A DNA stretch of 45,303 bases, from positions 1-45,303 of the forward strand of contig NZ_MVHG01000035.1 of the NCBI RefSeq assembly GCF_002086125.1, written 5' to 3'. How positions within the stretch are numbered: the first letter of the stretch is position 1; every line of letters starts with the position of its first letter. The notes under the pieces are model-generated. The model saw only the letters and a program-made list of their open reading frames with translations. It was not told where the DNA came from and did no database searches. A program made the position numbers and the translations under genes. Below, in pieces: positions 19,324 to 32,769 of the stretch. The stretch comes from Mycobacterium arosiense ATCC BAA-1401 = DSM 45069. Lineage in GTDB: Bacteria; Actinomycetota; Actinomycetes; Mycobacteriales; Mycobacteriaceae.

Positions 19324-20304
19324 CTAGGCGTCTCCGTCGAAAAGCCCTGTGACCGAGCCGTTTTCGAAGACGGCCCGGATCGTGCTGGCCAGCAGCGGCG
19401 CGATGGACAGGACGGTCAGCTGGGGGAAACGCTTCTCCTCGCCGATGGGCAGGGTGTTCGTCACGATCACTTCCCGGGCGCCGCAGCCGGCCAGCCGCTC
19501 GGCGGCCGGATCGGAGAGCACACCGTGGGTGGCCGCGATGATCACGTCACCGGCGCCCTCGTCGCGCAGCAACTTGACCGCGCCGGCGATGGTGCCACCG
19601 GTGTCGATCATGTCGTCGATCAGCACGCAGGTGTGTCCGGCCACCTCGCCGACGACCCGGTTGGAAACCACCTGATTGGGCACCTTCGGGTCGCGGGTCT
19701 TGTGGATGAAGGCCAGCGGGACGCCGCCCAGCGAGTCGGCCCACTTCTCGGCGATGCGCACCCGGCCGGAGTCGGGCGAGACGACCACCATGTTGCCGTC
19801 GGGGTAGTTGTCGCGGATGTAGCCGGTCAGCAGGTTCTGTGCGCGCATGTGGTCGACGGGTCCGTCGAAGAAGCCCTGGATCTGGTCGGTGTGCAGGTCG
19901 ACCGTGACGATCCGGTCCGCCCCCGCCGTCTTGAGTAGGTCGGCGACCAACCGCGCCGAGATCGGTTCGCGGCCGCGGTGCTTCTTGTCCTGCCGGGCGT
20001 AGGGGTAGAACGGCATGACGGCGGTGATCCGCTTGGCGCTGCCCCGCTTGAGGGCGTCGATCATGATCAGCTGTTCCATCAGCCAGTTGTTGACCGGATC
20101 CGGGGCCGACTGCAGCACGAACGCGTCGCAGCCACGAACGGATTCGTGGAACCGGACGAAGATCTCGCCGTTGGCGAACTCACGTGCGGTCTGAGCGGTG
20201 ACGTGGACGTCGAGCTCTTTGGCCACCTGCTCGGCCAGCTCCGGATGCGCGCGGCCGGAGAAGAGCATCAAATTTTTGCGGTTATCGGTCCAGTCGTGGC
20301 TCAA
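19324..20304 (-). CDS. prsA: Ribose-phosphate pyrophosphokinase (PRPP synthetase)
   Basis: 326 residues, matching Rv1017c in length and almost in sequence. Makes PRPP from ribose 5-phosphate and ATP; PRPP feeds purines, pyrimidines, His, Trp, NAD and, in mycobacteria, decaprenyl-phosphoryl-arabinose for the cell wall. Motifs: FANGEIFVRFHESVRG, PYARQDKKHRGREPI (ATP region), VDLHTDQIQGFF, and the PRPP loop CVLIDDMIDTGGTI. The TTG start (MSHDWTDNRKN) has GAGGG upstream and agrees with the known protein. It follows glmU after 103 bp, and the pair makes cell-wall precursors. Confidence 0.97.
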   Translation of the reverse strand: MSHDWTDNRKNLMLFSGRAHPELAEQVAKELDVHVTAQTAREFANGEIFVRFHESVRGCDAFVLQSAPDPVNNWLMEQLIMIDALKRGSAKRITAVMPFYPYARQDKKHRGREPISARLVADLLKTAGADRIVTVDLHTDQIQGFFDGPVDHMRAQNLLTGYIRDNYPDGNMVVVSPDSGRVRIAEKWADSLGGVPLAFIHKTRDPKVPNQVVSNRVVGEVAGHTCVLIDDMIDTGGTIAGAVKLLRDEGAGDVIIAATHGVLSDPAAERLAGCGAREVIVTNTLPIGEEKRFPQLTVLSIAPLLASTIRAVFENGSVTGLFDGDA

Positions 20305-20407
20305 CGCACTGCCCTCGCCATATCGGGGTGGGGAATGGAAGGCCCCATCGTACGAAGCGAATCGTACGGAAATGTGGCCGGGTTGCCAGCAACCGAATGC
20401 ACGGTGT

Positions 20408-21904
20408 CTAGTCGGCTTCCGGCGCGGGGCCCGCCTCAAAGACCTGCGGGGCGGCCTGACCGGTGGCTTTCTCGGCGGCCTCGGCCGCGAGCGCGGCCGC
20501 GCTGCCGGGGCGCTTGCGGCGCACCCAACCTTCGATATTGCGCTGCGGACCCGCGGAGACCGCCAGCGTCCCGGGCGGGACGTCGTTGCGCACCACCGTG
20601 CCCGCGCCGGTGTAGGCGCCGTCGCCGACCGTCACCGGCGCCACGAACATGGTGTCCGAGCCGGTGCGCACGTGCGAGCCGATGGTGGTCCGCCGCTTCG
20701 ATTCGCCGTCATAGTTGACGAACACGCTGGACGCGCCGATGTTGCTGTGTTCGCCGATGTCGGCGTCCCCGACGTAGGTCAGGTGCGGCACCTTCGAGCC
20801 GGTGCCGATGGTGGCGTTCTTGGTCTCGACGAACGCGCCGAGCTTGCCGTCGTCGCCCAGCACGGTGCCCGGCCGCAGGTAGGTGAAGGGGCCGACGGTC
20901 GCGCCGGCCCCGATGGAAGACGAGGTGCCGTGGGTGCGTACCACCGAGGCGCCGTCGCCGACGCTGACGTCGGTCAGGGTGGTGTCCGGGCCGACGACGC
21001 AATGCTCACCGACCCGGGTGTGGCCCAGCAGCTGCGTCCCCGGCGCGATGACGGTGTCGCGACCGATGGTGACGTCGACGTCGACCCAGGTGGTGGCCGG
21101 GTCGACGACGGTGACGCCGGCCATCTGGTGGGCCGCGATGATGCGGCGGTTGAGTTCGGCGCCCAGCTGCGCGAGCTGGACGCGGTTGTTGACGCCGGCC
21201 ACCAGCGCGCTGTCGTCGACATGGCGGGCGTGGATGGCCAGGCCGTCGCCGCGCAGGATGGCGATGACGTCGGTCAGATAGAGCTCCTGCTGGGCGTTGT
21301 TGGAGCTCAACCGGTTCAGCGCCGAGCGCAGCGCCGCGCTGTCGAAGGCGTAGACGCCGGCGTTGACCTCACGGATCTCGCGCTGCGAGGGGGTGGCGTC
21401 GGCGTGTTCCACGATCGCCGTCACCTCGTTGTCCTGCGTGCGCAGGATCCGGCCGTAGCCACTCGGGTCGCTCACCGTCGTGGTCAGCACCGTGACGGCA
21501 GCCGGCGCCGCCCTGTGGCTGGCGATCAGGTCGGCCAGGGTGTCGGCGTCCAGCAGCGGGGTGTCGCCCGAGGTCACGACGAGCACCCCCGCGTAATCGG
21601 CGGGCAGCGCGGACAGCCCACACAGGACCGCGTCGCCGGTGCCGCGGGGCCGGTCCTGCAGCGCCACGTCGATGGGACGTCCCAGAGCGTCGGCCCAGTC
21701 GGCGACCAGCGGTGCGATGCGTTCGTGGTCGTGGCCCAACACGACGGCCAGGTGCTGGGGAGCCACCTTGGTGATCGCGTGCAGCAGGTGGGCCAGCATG
21801 CTGCGCCCACCGATGGTGTGCAGGACTTTCGGGGTGTCCGACCGCATCCGGGTGCCGGGCCCGGCCGCTAGCACCAGGACCGCGGTGTCACCTTGGACTG
21901 TCAT
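20408..21904 (-). CDS. glmU: Bifunctional GlmU: glucosamine-1-phosphate acetyltransferase / UDP-GlcNAc pyrophosphorylase
   Basis: 498 residues. The two last steps to UDP-GlcNAc, the donor for peptidoglycan. The N-terminal uridyltransferase has [18 protein letters not shown] (consensus GxGTRM) and VTSGDTPLL; the C-terminal left-handed beta-helix shows hexapeptide repeats ([34 protein letters not shown]) with acetyltransferase residues in [11 protein letters not shown] and [15 protein letters not shown] disordered Ala/Glu tail of about 35 residues ends the protein as in M. tuberculosis. ATG at 21904 follows a strong GAGGAGG; the TTG just before is unlikely. tRNA-Gln is 104 bp upstream. Confidence 0.97.
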   Translation of the reverse strand: MTVQGDTAVLVLAAGPGTRMRSDTPKVLHTIGGRSMLAHLLHAITKVAPQHLAVVLGHDHERIAPLVADWADALGRPIDVALQDRPRGTGDAVLCGLSALPADYAGVLVVTSGDTPLLDADTLADLIASHRAAPAAVTVLTTTVSDPSGYGRILRTQDNEVTAIVEHADATPSQREIREVNAGVYAFDSAALRSALNRLSSNNAQQELYLTDVIAILRGDGLAIHARHVDDSALVAGVNNRVQLAQLGAELNRRIIAAHQMAGVTVVDPATTWVDVDVTIGRDTVIAPGTQLLGHTRVGEHCVVGPDTTLTDVSVGDGASVVRTHGTSSSIGAGATVGPFTYLRPGTVLGDDGKLGAFVETKNATIGTGSKVPHLTYVGDADIGEHSNIGASSVFVNYDGESKRRTTIGSHVRTGSDTMFVAPVTVGDGAYTGAGTVVRNDVPPGTLAVSAGPQRNIEGWVRRKRPGSAAALAAEAAEKATGQAAPQVFEAGPAPEAD

Positions 21905-22008
21905 CAAGCCTCCTCGGCCTCCTGGCGCGAGCGTGCGTGTTGGTACGACGACACACCGTCAAGCGTGTCATTTTGTGCACTCTCGCGGCAAAGGCCCAAC
22001 GAGCCAAG

Positions 22009-22080
22009 CTCCGTCGCCAGGACTCGAACCTGAACTATCTGAACCAAAATCAGAGGTGCTGCCGATTACACCACGACGGA
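22009..22080 (-). tRNA. tRNA-Gln (anticodon UUG)
   Basis: 72 nt on the minus strand. Acceptor arms TCCGTCG and CGACGGA pair perfectly with a G discriminator. The anticodon stem TCTGA/TCAGA closes the loop TTTTGGT, giving anticodon TTG, which reads CAA (Gln). The T arm has GGTTCGAGTCC. CCA is not encoded. The same tRNA lies upstream of glmU in M. tuberculosis. TAAAGT at 22113-22118 (minus strand) is a plausible -10. Confidence 0.95.
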
Positions 22081-22181
22081 TCGCAAAGCCCCGCGGCCCG
22101 CGCCACCAAGAGACTTTAGACGGTTCGCGGGCCGATCGTGGCGCCGAGGGAAAGACGGCCGGTTTGGCCATCGCGAAGCTA

Positions 22182-22187
22182 TACGCT
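22182..22187 (+). promoter_or_regulatory. Candidate -10 of a leaderless TetR (Rv1019-like) transcript
   Basis: TACGCT fits TANNNT and stands 7 nt before the GTG at 22195; no ribosome site precedes that codon. This decides the GTG start over the longer reading frame. Confidence 0.45.
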
Positions 22188-22194
22188 GATTGAC

Positions 22195-22842
22195 GTGGCT
22201 GTTCTCGACAAAGACCCGGACAAAGAGGTGCGGGCGCCGCGCGCGCGAATGACCGGCACCGAGCGTCGCCAACAGCTCGTCGGCATCGCCCGCACGCTGT
22301 TCGCCGAGCGCGGGTACGAAGGCACCTCGATCGAGGAGATCGCGGTGCGCGCCAATGTGTCCAAGCCGGTCGTCTACGAGCACTTCGGCGGCAAGGAAGG
22401 CCTGTACGCCGTCGTCGTCGACCGGGAGATGTCGGCGCTGCTGGACGGCATCACGTCGTCGCTGACCAACAACCGGTCCCGGGTGCGCGTCGAGCGGGTC
22501 GCGCTGGCGCTGCTCACCTACGTCGAAGAGCGCACCGACGGCTTTCGCATCATGATCCGCGACTCGCCGGCCGCGATCAGCTCGGGCACGTACTCCAGCC
22601 TGCTCAACGATGCCGTCAACCAGGTCAGCTCCATCCTGGCCGGCGACTTCTCCCGCCGCGGCCTGGACCCCGGACTGGCGCCGCTGTACGCGCAGGCGCT
22701 GGTCGGCTCGGTGTCGATGACGGCGCAGTGGTGGCTCGACACACGCGAGCCCAAGAAAGAAGTGGTGGCCGCGCACCTGGTCAACCTGATGTGGAACGGG
22801 CTGACCCACCTGGAGGCCGACCCCCGGCTGCAGGACGAGTAG
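22195..22842 (+). CDS. TetR-family transcriptional regulator (Rv1019-like)
   Basis: 215 residues. HTH region RRQQLVGIARTLFAERGYEGTSIEEIAVRANVSKPVVYEHFGGKEGLY is classic TetR. The all-helical C-terminus (VERVALALLTYVEERTDGFRI, VSMTAQWWLDTREPKKEVV) is almost identical to Rv1019. GTG at 22195 gives MAVLDKDPDKE; the next Met, at MTGTERRQQ, gives the shorter form annotated in H37Rv. From memory Rv1019 is reported as an autorepressor that also lowers the adjacent mfd and mazG. Here a reversed lysA-like gene and a strong terminator separate it from mfd, so co-transcription with mfd is not expected. Confidence 0.93.
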   Translation: MAVLDKDPDKEVRAPRARMTGTERRQQLVGIARTLFAERGYEGTSIEEIAVRANVSKPVVYEHFGGKEGLYAVVVDREMSALLDGITSSLTNNRSRVRVERVALALLTYVEERTDGFRIMIRDSPAAISSGTYSSLLNDAVNQVSSILAGDFSRRGLDPGLAPLYAQALVGSVSMTAQWWLDTREPKKEVVAAHLVNLMWNGLTHLEADPRLQDE

Positions 22843-22855
22843 ACCGCTCGGCCCG

Positions 22856-22911
22856 CGAGCGTAATCGCACTGCGTCTTTCGCCGGGGTTTTTCGCAGTGC
22901 GCTTACGCTCG
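22856..22911. terminator. Long palindrome between converging TetR and lysA-like genes (bidirectional terminator or dispersed repeat)
   Basis: CGAGCGTAA-T-CGCACTGCG (22856-22874) pairs with CGCAGTGCG-C-TTACGCTCG (22893-22911): 9 + 9 bp with one mismatch around an 18-nt loop holding GGGGTTTTT. It lies exactly in the gap between convergent genes. It may be a two-way terminator, or a copy of a dispersed mycobacterial palindromic repeat. Confidence 0.75.
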
Positions 22912-22930
22912 GCGATCGACGTTCCGCGGC

Positions 22931-24271
22931 CTAGCCGCGGTCGCGGGCCAGCAGGTCGACAACCGTCTCCCGGCGAACCAGTTCGCGGGCCCGCCCCTCT
23001 TTGACCGCCACCAGCGCGGGCCGCCCGACCATGTTGTAGTTCGACGCCATGCTGTGGTGATAGGCGCCGGTGCAGGCCACGGCCAACAGGTCGCCGGGGT
23101 GCAGGTCGGCCGGCAGCTCGACGTCGCGGGCGATCTCGTCGCCCGATTCGCAGTGCCGGCCGGCCACGGTGACGCGCTGCTTGAGGCCCAGCGGATGCCG
23201 GTTCGCCAGCGCGACCGCGTAGCGCGCGCCGTACAACGACACCCGCGGGTTGTCGCTCATGCCGCCGTCGACGGCGACGAACGTACGGCCGTTCGATTGC
23301 GTCTTGATCGAGCACACCCGATACAGCGTGACGCCGGCCCGCCCGCTGATGGCCCGGCCCGGCTCCACCACGATCTGCGGGCGGGGGAAATGCTCGGCGG
23401 CACAGGCCTCGTCGAGGGCGTTCTCGATGACGTCGGCCAGCTGGTCGAGGTCGAGCTCGCGATCGCCGGGGACGTAGGGGACGGCGTGACCGCCGCCGAT
23501 GTTCAGCTCGGTGAGGATGACGCCGTGCCGGGCCCGGATATCGGCCATCGCCGGGATCACCCGGCGGATCGCTTCGCCGTACAGGGCGGGGTCGGTGACC
23601 TGTGAGCCGATGTGGCAGTGCAGGCCGGCCAGGTCGAGGATGGGATGCGCCAGCACCCGCTGCACCGCCTCGGCGGCGTGATCGCCGTTGAGGGTGAAGC
23701 CGAACTTCTGGTCGCTGACCCCGGTGGTGACGGCGCGATGTCCGTGGATGTCGATGTCCGGGGTCACCCGGATGAGCACCGACTGGCGCTGCCGCGCCAG
23801 CCCGGCAAGGTAGGCGATCTCCATGCACGAATCCAGCACGATGCGCCCCACGCCGACGCGCCCCGCCTCGCGCAACTCCTCGGGCGATTTCACGTTGCCG
23901 TGCATGACGATGCGGGCCGGGTCGAAACCACCGGCGAGGGCCACGGCCAGCTCGCCGGCCGAGCAGACGTCGATGCCGAGGCCCTCCTCGCGGGCCCAGC
24001 GGGCCACGGCGATGCTCAGCAGCGACTTCGCGGCGTAGACCACCTCGACGCCGCGCAGCGAACGTCGGTAGCGCCGGGCGCGATGCCGAAAGTCGGTTTC
24101 GTCGATGACGTAGGCCGGGGTCCCGAACTCGTCGGCGATGTCGGCCAGTGGTACACCGCCGACGCACAGCCTGCCCTCCTCGTCGGGGTGTGCGGTGACA
24201 GGCCAGATCGCGGGATCGAAACGCGGGGGAGCGGCGTGACCGATTGACGGCAGGATGTCCAGCAATGTCAT
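22931..24271 (-). CDS. Diaminopimelate decarboxylase-like PLP enzyme (LysA paralogue)
   Basis: 446 residues of the alanine-racemase-fold (type III) PLP decarboxylases. Features: VVYAAKSLLS with the PLP lysine (about 76-85), HCHIGSQ, glycine-rich NIGGGHAVPY, EPGRAISGRAG, and CESGDEIARDVELP (the CES motif of LysA) with GAYHHSMASNYN near the end. This set fits meso-diaminopimelate decarboxylase, giving lysine. The house-keeping mycobacterial lysA sits elsewhere (Rv1293), so this is a second, diverged copy; a related amino-acid decarboxylase activity is possible. It is inserted in reverse between the TetR gene and mfd relative to H37Rv. Confidence 0.88.
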   Translation of the reverse strand: MTLLDILPSIGHAAPPRFDPAIWPVTAHPDEEGRLCVGGVPLADIADEFGTPAYVIDETDFRHRARRYRRSLRGVEVVYAAKSLLSIAVARWAREEGLGIDVCSAGELAVALAGGFDPARIVMHGNVKSPEELREAGRVGVGRIVLDSCMEIAYLAGLARQRQSVLIRVTPDIDIHGHRAVTTGVSDQKFGFTLNGDHAAEAVQRVLAHPILDLAGLHCHIGSQVTDPALYGEAIRRVIPAMADIRARHGVILTELNIGGGHAVPYVPGDRELDLDQLADVIENALDEACAAEHFPRPQIVVEPGRAISGRAGVTLYRVCSIKTQSNGRTFVAVDGGMSDNPRVSLYGARYAVALANRHPLGLKQRVTVAGRHCESGDEIARDVELPADLHPGDLLAVACTGAYHHSMASNYNMVGRPALVAVKEGRARELVRRETVVDLLARDRG

Positions 24272-24386
24272 GAATCCAACATGCGCCCCTAGGTAGTCCG
24301 GTGGGTGCTTTTCTTACGAACCCTTGACGCTGGCGAGCTCAGTATTGACGCGGATCGGGGCGCCCGGCCCCGTCCCCGAGGGCCCC

Positions 24387-24392
24387 TAGAAT
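24387..24392 (+). promoter_or_regulatory. Candidate mfd -10 element
   Basis: TAGAAT fits TANNNT and is followed by 10 nt and the ATG at 24403. The alternative ATG at 24391 lies inside this hexamer, which favours the downstream start and a leader of only a few bases. Confidence 0.45.
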
Positions 24393-24402
24393 GGAATTCA
24401 TC

Positions 24403-28053
<3,651 letters not shown>

Positions 28054-28126
28054 TCCGCGTCCGCGACGATGAAGCCGGGGTACCACCCGCTTGCGGGGGA
28101 CGAAGCGATCAGGAGGAGGGGCGCCC

Positions 28127-29152
28127 GTGATCGTCGTCTTGTTCGACCCGCGCCGCCCGTCGCTGGTGCCCGTCGAGGCCATCGAGCACCTGACCGGCGA
28201 GGTGCAATACACCGAGGAGATGCCCGTCGCGGTGCCCTGGTCGCTGCCGGCGGCGCGCCCGGTGCACTCCGGTGAGGACGCGCCGGTATTGCTGTCGTCG
28301 GACCCCGAGCACCCCGCCGTCACCGCCCGGTTGGCCGCCGGCGCGCGGCTGATATCGGCGCCCGAGACGCCCCGCGGTGAGCGGCTGGTCGATGCCGTGG
28401 CGATGATGGACAAATTGCGCACCGCCGGGCCGTGGGAAAGCGAGCAGACCCACGATTCGCTGCGCAGGTTTTTGCTGGAGGAGACCTACGAACTGCTGGA
28501 CGCGGTCAGCAGCGGCAACGCCGAGCAGTTGCGCGACGAGCTCGGCGACGTGCTGCTGCAGGTGCTTTTCCACGCCCGCATCGCCGAGGATGCGCCGCAC
28601 TCCGCCTTCACCATCGACGATGTCGCCGCTGCGCTGATGCGCAAATTGGGTAACCGGGTGCCGGGAGTCCTTGCCGGACAGTCGATTTCGCTTGAAGAGC
28701 AGTTGACCCAATGGGAGGAGCGCAAGGCGGCCGAGAAGCCGCGCATATCGGTGATGGACGATGTGCACACCGGGCAGCCCGCATTGGCACTGGCCCACAA
28801 GGTCATTGCCCGTGCCGCCAAGGCGGGTGTTCCCGCCGACCTGATCCCCGGCGAGATCACCACGGTCTCGGTGTCGGCCGATGTCGATGCCGAAAGTGCG
28901 TTGCGCACCGCCGTTCTGGACTTCGTGGAGACGGTCCGCGGAGTCGAGCGGACGATCGCGGCGGTGCGCCGCGGCGCCGGTGTTCCCCAGGAGTTCGACG
29001 TGGCCCCGCTCGGTGAGATCTCCGAGCAGGAGTGGCGCGAGCACTGGCCGACCGCCGTACCGCCAGTCGACGATGCGGCACAGGAGGCCGACGGCGAGGG
29101 CGACCCGGCCGCCGAGGAGTCCACCGCCGACGCCGCGGCCGACGACGCCTGA
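28127..29152 (+). CDS. mazG: Nucleoside triphosphate pyrophosphohydrolase MazG
   Basis: 341 residues. Hydrolyses NTPs and dNTPs, including oxidised ones, to monophosphates and PPi, cleaning the nucleotide pool. The catalytic all-alpha core has LLEETYELLDAV and LRDELGDVLLQVLFHARIAED, the EExxE...ExxD Mg-binding pattern. N-terminal region IVVLFDPRRPSLVPVEAIEHL matches Rv1021. The GTG start has AGGAGGAGGG at 28111-28120. The C-terminus ends in an acidic Ala/Asp tail (about 25 residues) where the M. tuberculosis protein is basic. Confidence 0.94.
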   Translation: MIVVLFDPRRPSLVPVEAIEHLTGEVQYTEEMPVAVPWSLPAARPVHSGEDAPVLLSSDPEHPAVTARLAAGARLISAPETPRGERLVDAVAMMDKLRTAGPWESEQTHDSLRRFLLEETYELLDAVSSGNAEQLRDELGDVLLQVLFHARIAEDAPHSAFTIDDVAAALMRKLGNRVPGVLAGQSISLEEQLTQWEERKAAEKPRISVMDDVHTGQPALALAHKVIARAAKAGVPADLIPGEITTVSVSADVDAESALRTAVLDFVETVRGVERTIAAVRRGAGVPQEFDVAPLGEISEQEWREHWPTAVPPVDDAAQEADGEGDPAAEESTADAAADDA

Positions 29153-29155
29153 CGG

Positions 29156-29212
29156 GGCGCCGCCTTTACCGCGGCGCCGCCGCCCCTACCGCGGCGCCGC
29201 CGCCCCTGATTC
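29156..29212 (+). repeat. Short tandem repeat downstream of mazG (about 20 bp x 3)
   Basis: Three consecutive units: GGCGCCGCCTTTACCGC (29156-29172), GGCGCCGCCGCCCCTACCGC (29173-29192) and GGCGCCGCCGCCCCTGATTC (29193-29212). The first lacks 3 nt. The unit could vary in number between strains. The 331-bp mazG-lpqU gap also holds a possible tiny ORF (29289-29354). Confidence 0.75.
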
Positions 29213-29277
29213 GCGGTTTCGCCCGTGGCGGCGAGCGACCGTCGCAATGTTTGCCCAATTTGTCCGCGTCGGCTCGG

Positions 29278-29283
29278 TAATAT
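29278..29283 (+). promoter_or_regulatory. Candidate -10 element upstream of a tiny ORF and lpqU
   Basis: TAATAT is the best TANNNT match in the mazG-lpqU gap and lies 5 nt before an ATG, so a transcript would start at or next to that codon. It may also drive lpqU with a 5' region of roughly 195 nt. Confidence 0.4.
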
Positions 29284-29288
29284 CGCCG

Positions 29289-29354
29289 ATGAGGTTGCGA
29301 ATCCCCGTGGTTGGCGTTGGTCTGGTCGCGCTAGCCGAAGCGGCCAACAGCTAA
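29289..29354 (+). CDS. Possible leaderless tiny ORF (21 aa) upstream of lpqU
   Basis: ATG just after TAATAT. The peptide MRLRIPVVGVGLVALAEAAN plus S has basic residues then a hydrophobic run, like a cut-short signal sequence. It ends at TAA 129 bp before lpqU. It could be a regulatory leader peptide or chance; no homologue is recognised. Confidence 0.3.
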   Translation: MRLRIPVVGVGLVALAEAANS

Positions 29355-29483
29355 CCGAGGATTAGCTGAAACCGGCGGAATGTCGGCGCGGCGGGGCCCG
29401 GGACAACCGGGTGGGTCCCGAACGCATGGGACGATGGTGTGGCGGAAGTTGGTGCAGGCGAGTTTAGGGGAGCTCAGGAAAGC

Positions 29484-30215
29484 ATGGTGTCGCCGAGGCG
29501 TTGGATGCGCGCGGCCGCCGTGATCGGCGCGACCGCGATCGTTCTGGCCTCCAGCTGCACCTGGCAGCTCAGCCTGTTCATCCCGGACGGCGTGCCACCA
29601 CCGGCCGGGGATCCGGTGCCCCCGGTGGACACCCACGCCAGCGGCCGTCCCGCGGATCAGTTGCGGGACTGGGCACAGCAGCGCTCGGCGGGACTCGAGA
29701 TCCCGGTGATCGCGCTCGAGGCCTACGCCTACGCGGCGCGGGTCGCCGAGGTCGAAAACCCGAAATGCCACATCGCGTGGACCACCCTGGCCGGCATCGG
29801 CCAGGTCGAGAGCCACCACGGCACCTACCGCGGGGCGCGGCTGGCCCCCAACGGCGATGTGAACCCCCCGATTCGGGGTGTCCGCCTCGACGGCAGCGGC
29901 GGCACGCTGCGCATCGTCGACACCGAGGAAGCCGTCACCGACGGCGACGGCGTGACGCGCGCCATGGGACCGATGCAGTTCATCCCGGAGACGTGGCGGC
30001 TCTATGGTGTCGACGCTCACAACGACGGCCGCGTCAGCCCGGACAACATCGACGACGCCGCGCTCGCGGCGGCCGGTTACCTGTGTTGGCGCGGAAAGGA
30101 TCTCGCAACGCCGCGCGGCTGGATCACCGCGCTGCGGGCATACAACAACTCCGGGGTGTACGCCCGGGCGGTCCGCGATTGGGCCACCGCCTACGCGAAA
30201 GGTCACCCGCTGTAG
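29484..30215 (+). CDS. lpqU: Lipoprotein LpqU, lytic transglycosylase-like
   Basis: 243 residues, same length as Rv1022 as remembered. Signal peptide (RRWMRAAAVIGATAIVLA) ends in LASSC, Cys25, a slightly unusual lipobox with Ala at -3. The mature part is a MltB/SLT-type lysozyme fold: TLAGIGQVESHHGTYRG with the catalytic Glu, MGPMQFIPETWRLYG, and ALRAYNNSGVYARAV. It should cut peptidoglycan glycan strands outside the membrane. ATG at 29484 has AGGAA upstream; the reading frame extends further 5' without a better start. eno follows after 58 bp. Confidence 0.93.
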   Translation: MVSPRRWMRAAAVIGATAIVLASSCTWQLSLFIPDGVPPPAGDPVPPVDTHASGRPADQLRDWAQQRSAGLEIPVIALEAYAYAARVAEVENPKCHIAWTTLAGIGQVESHHGTYRGARLAPNGDVNPPIRGVRLDGSGGTLRIVDTEEAVTDGDGVTRAMGPMQFIPETWRLYGVDAHNDGRVSPDNIDDAALAAAGYLCWRGKDLATPRGWITALRAYNNSGVYARAVRDWATAYAKGHPL

Positions 30216-30255
30216 CAGGATGTATCGCTGACCGGCGAAAGCACGCACCGGCTAG

Positions 30256-31563
<1,308 letters not shown>

Positions 31564-31583
31564 CTTGACGCGCAACGGTTGAC

Positions 31584-32288
31584 ATGGCTGACGCGAAACG
31601 GCCCGACTCCAAACGGCGCTCCCCGGCATCGCGCCCGGGGAAGGCCGGTGATTCGGTTCGGCGCCGTCGCTCGGCCAAGCCGTCCTCCAAGCCGTCGTCG
31701 CGGACGTCGCCCACGGCCAACCAGGCCGCCCGCGCCACTGCGCGTACGCAGCAAGAGCATGTCGTCGAGCCGATCACCCGTCAGGCCGCCGAATCGGTTG
31801 AGCAGCGCTCCGAGCAACGGCTGGGTTTCACCGCTCGCCGGGCGGCGGTGTTGGCCGCGGTGATCTGCGTGCTGACGTTGACCATCGCCGGGCCGGTGCG
31901 CACCTACTTTGCCCAGCGCACCGAGATGAATCAGCTGGCCGCCACCGAGGCGGCGCTGCGGCGTCAGGTCGCGGAGCTGGAGCAGCGCAAGGCCAAACTC
32001 AACGACCCGGCCTATATTGCGGCGCAGGCCCGCGAGCGGCTCGGCTTCGTCAAGCCCGGTGACATCCCGTTCCAGGTGCAGCTTCCGCCGACGGCGGCCG
32101 AGCCGACGCAGCCCGGCTCTCCGTCGGCGAAGCCGGCCAACACCGACCCCTGGTACACGTCGCTGTGGCATACCATCGCCGATGCCCCGCACCTGCCGCC
32201 GGCCAATCCGCCTGCGCCGCAAGGCCCGCCGAAATCGGGAGTACCCGGTCCGGCGCCCGCACCGAATCCCACGGGCCCCGGTGGTTGA
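31584..32288 (+). CDS. ftsB: Septum formation initiator FtsB/DivIC-like protein
   Basis: 234 residues. A bitopic divisome protein that with FtsL and FtsQ activates septal peptidoglycan synthesis. Basic, low-complexity cytoplasmic tail (1-80), one membrane helix (about 86-106, AAVLAAVICVLTLTIAG), coiled coil (about 110-140, MNQLAATEAALRRQVAELEQ), then ARERLGFVKPGDIPF as in DivIC proteins, and a proline-rich extracytoplasmic tail (170-234). The long N- and C-terminal tails are typical of mycobacteria (Rv1024). Overlaps the next gene by 8 nt. Confidence 0.93.
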   Translation: MADAKRPDSKRRSPASRPGKAGDSVRRRRSAKPSSKPSSRTSPTANQAARATARTQQEHVVEPITRQAAESVEQRSEQRLGFTARRAAVLAAVICVLTLTIAGPVRTYFAQRTEMNQLAATEAALRRQVAELEQRKAKLNDPAYIAAQARERLGFVKPGDIPFQVQLPPTAAEPTQPGSPSAKPANTDPWYTSLWHTIADAPHLPPANPPAPQGPPKSGVPGPAPAPNPTGPGG

Positions 32289-32769
32289 CCGTGCCGACCT
32301 GGAAGCGGTGGCGCGCCAGCTCGGGCGCGAGCCGCGCGGGGTGCTCGAAATCGCCTACCGTTGTCCCAATGGTGAGCCGGGCGTGGTGAAGACGGCGCCG
32401 AAACTGCCCGACGGAACGCCTTTTCCGACGTTGTACTACCTGACCCATCCGGCGCTGACGGCCGCCGCCAGCAGGCTGGAGACGACGGGGCTGATGCGCG
32501 AAATGACCGAGCGGCTGGGCCAGGACGCGGAATTGGCGGCCGCGTACCGGCGCGCCCACGATTCGTATCTGGCCGAACGGGACGCGATCGAATCGCTGGG
32601 CACCACGTTCTCCGGCGGCGGGATGCCCGACCGGGTCAAGTGCCTGCACGTGCTGATCGCCCATTCGCTGGCCAAGGGGCCGGGCGTGAACCCGTTCGGC
32701 GACGAGGCGCTGGCGATCCTGGCCGGCGAGCCCGCGATGGCCGGCATTCTGGAGGCCGGCCGGTGGTGA
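32281..32769 (+). CDS. DUF501 family protein
   Basis: 162 residues, counterpart of Rv1025. The DUF501 body is clear: PRGVLEIAYRCPNGEPGVVKT, PFPTLYYLTHP, and PDRVKCLHVLIAHSLAKGPGVNPFGDEAL near the C-terminus with conserved Cys and His that may bind metal. Function is unknown. It is nearly always found between ftsB and ppx in actinobacteria. The GTG at 32281 overlaps the ftsB stop by 8 nt, and its TGA overlaps the ppx2 start, so all three are probably translated together. Confidence 0.9.
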   Translation: MVDRADLEAVARQLGREPRGVLEIAYRCPNGEPGVVKTAPKLPDGTPFPTLYYLTHPALTAAASRLETTGLMREMTERLGQDAELAAAYRRAHDSYLAERDAIESLGTTFSGGGMPDRVKCLHVLIAHSLAKGPGVNPFGDEALAILAGEPAMAGILEAGRW

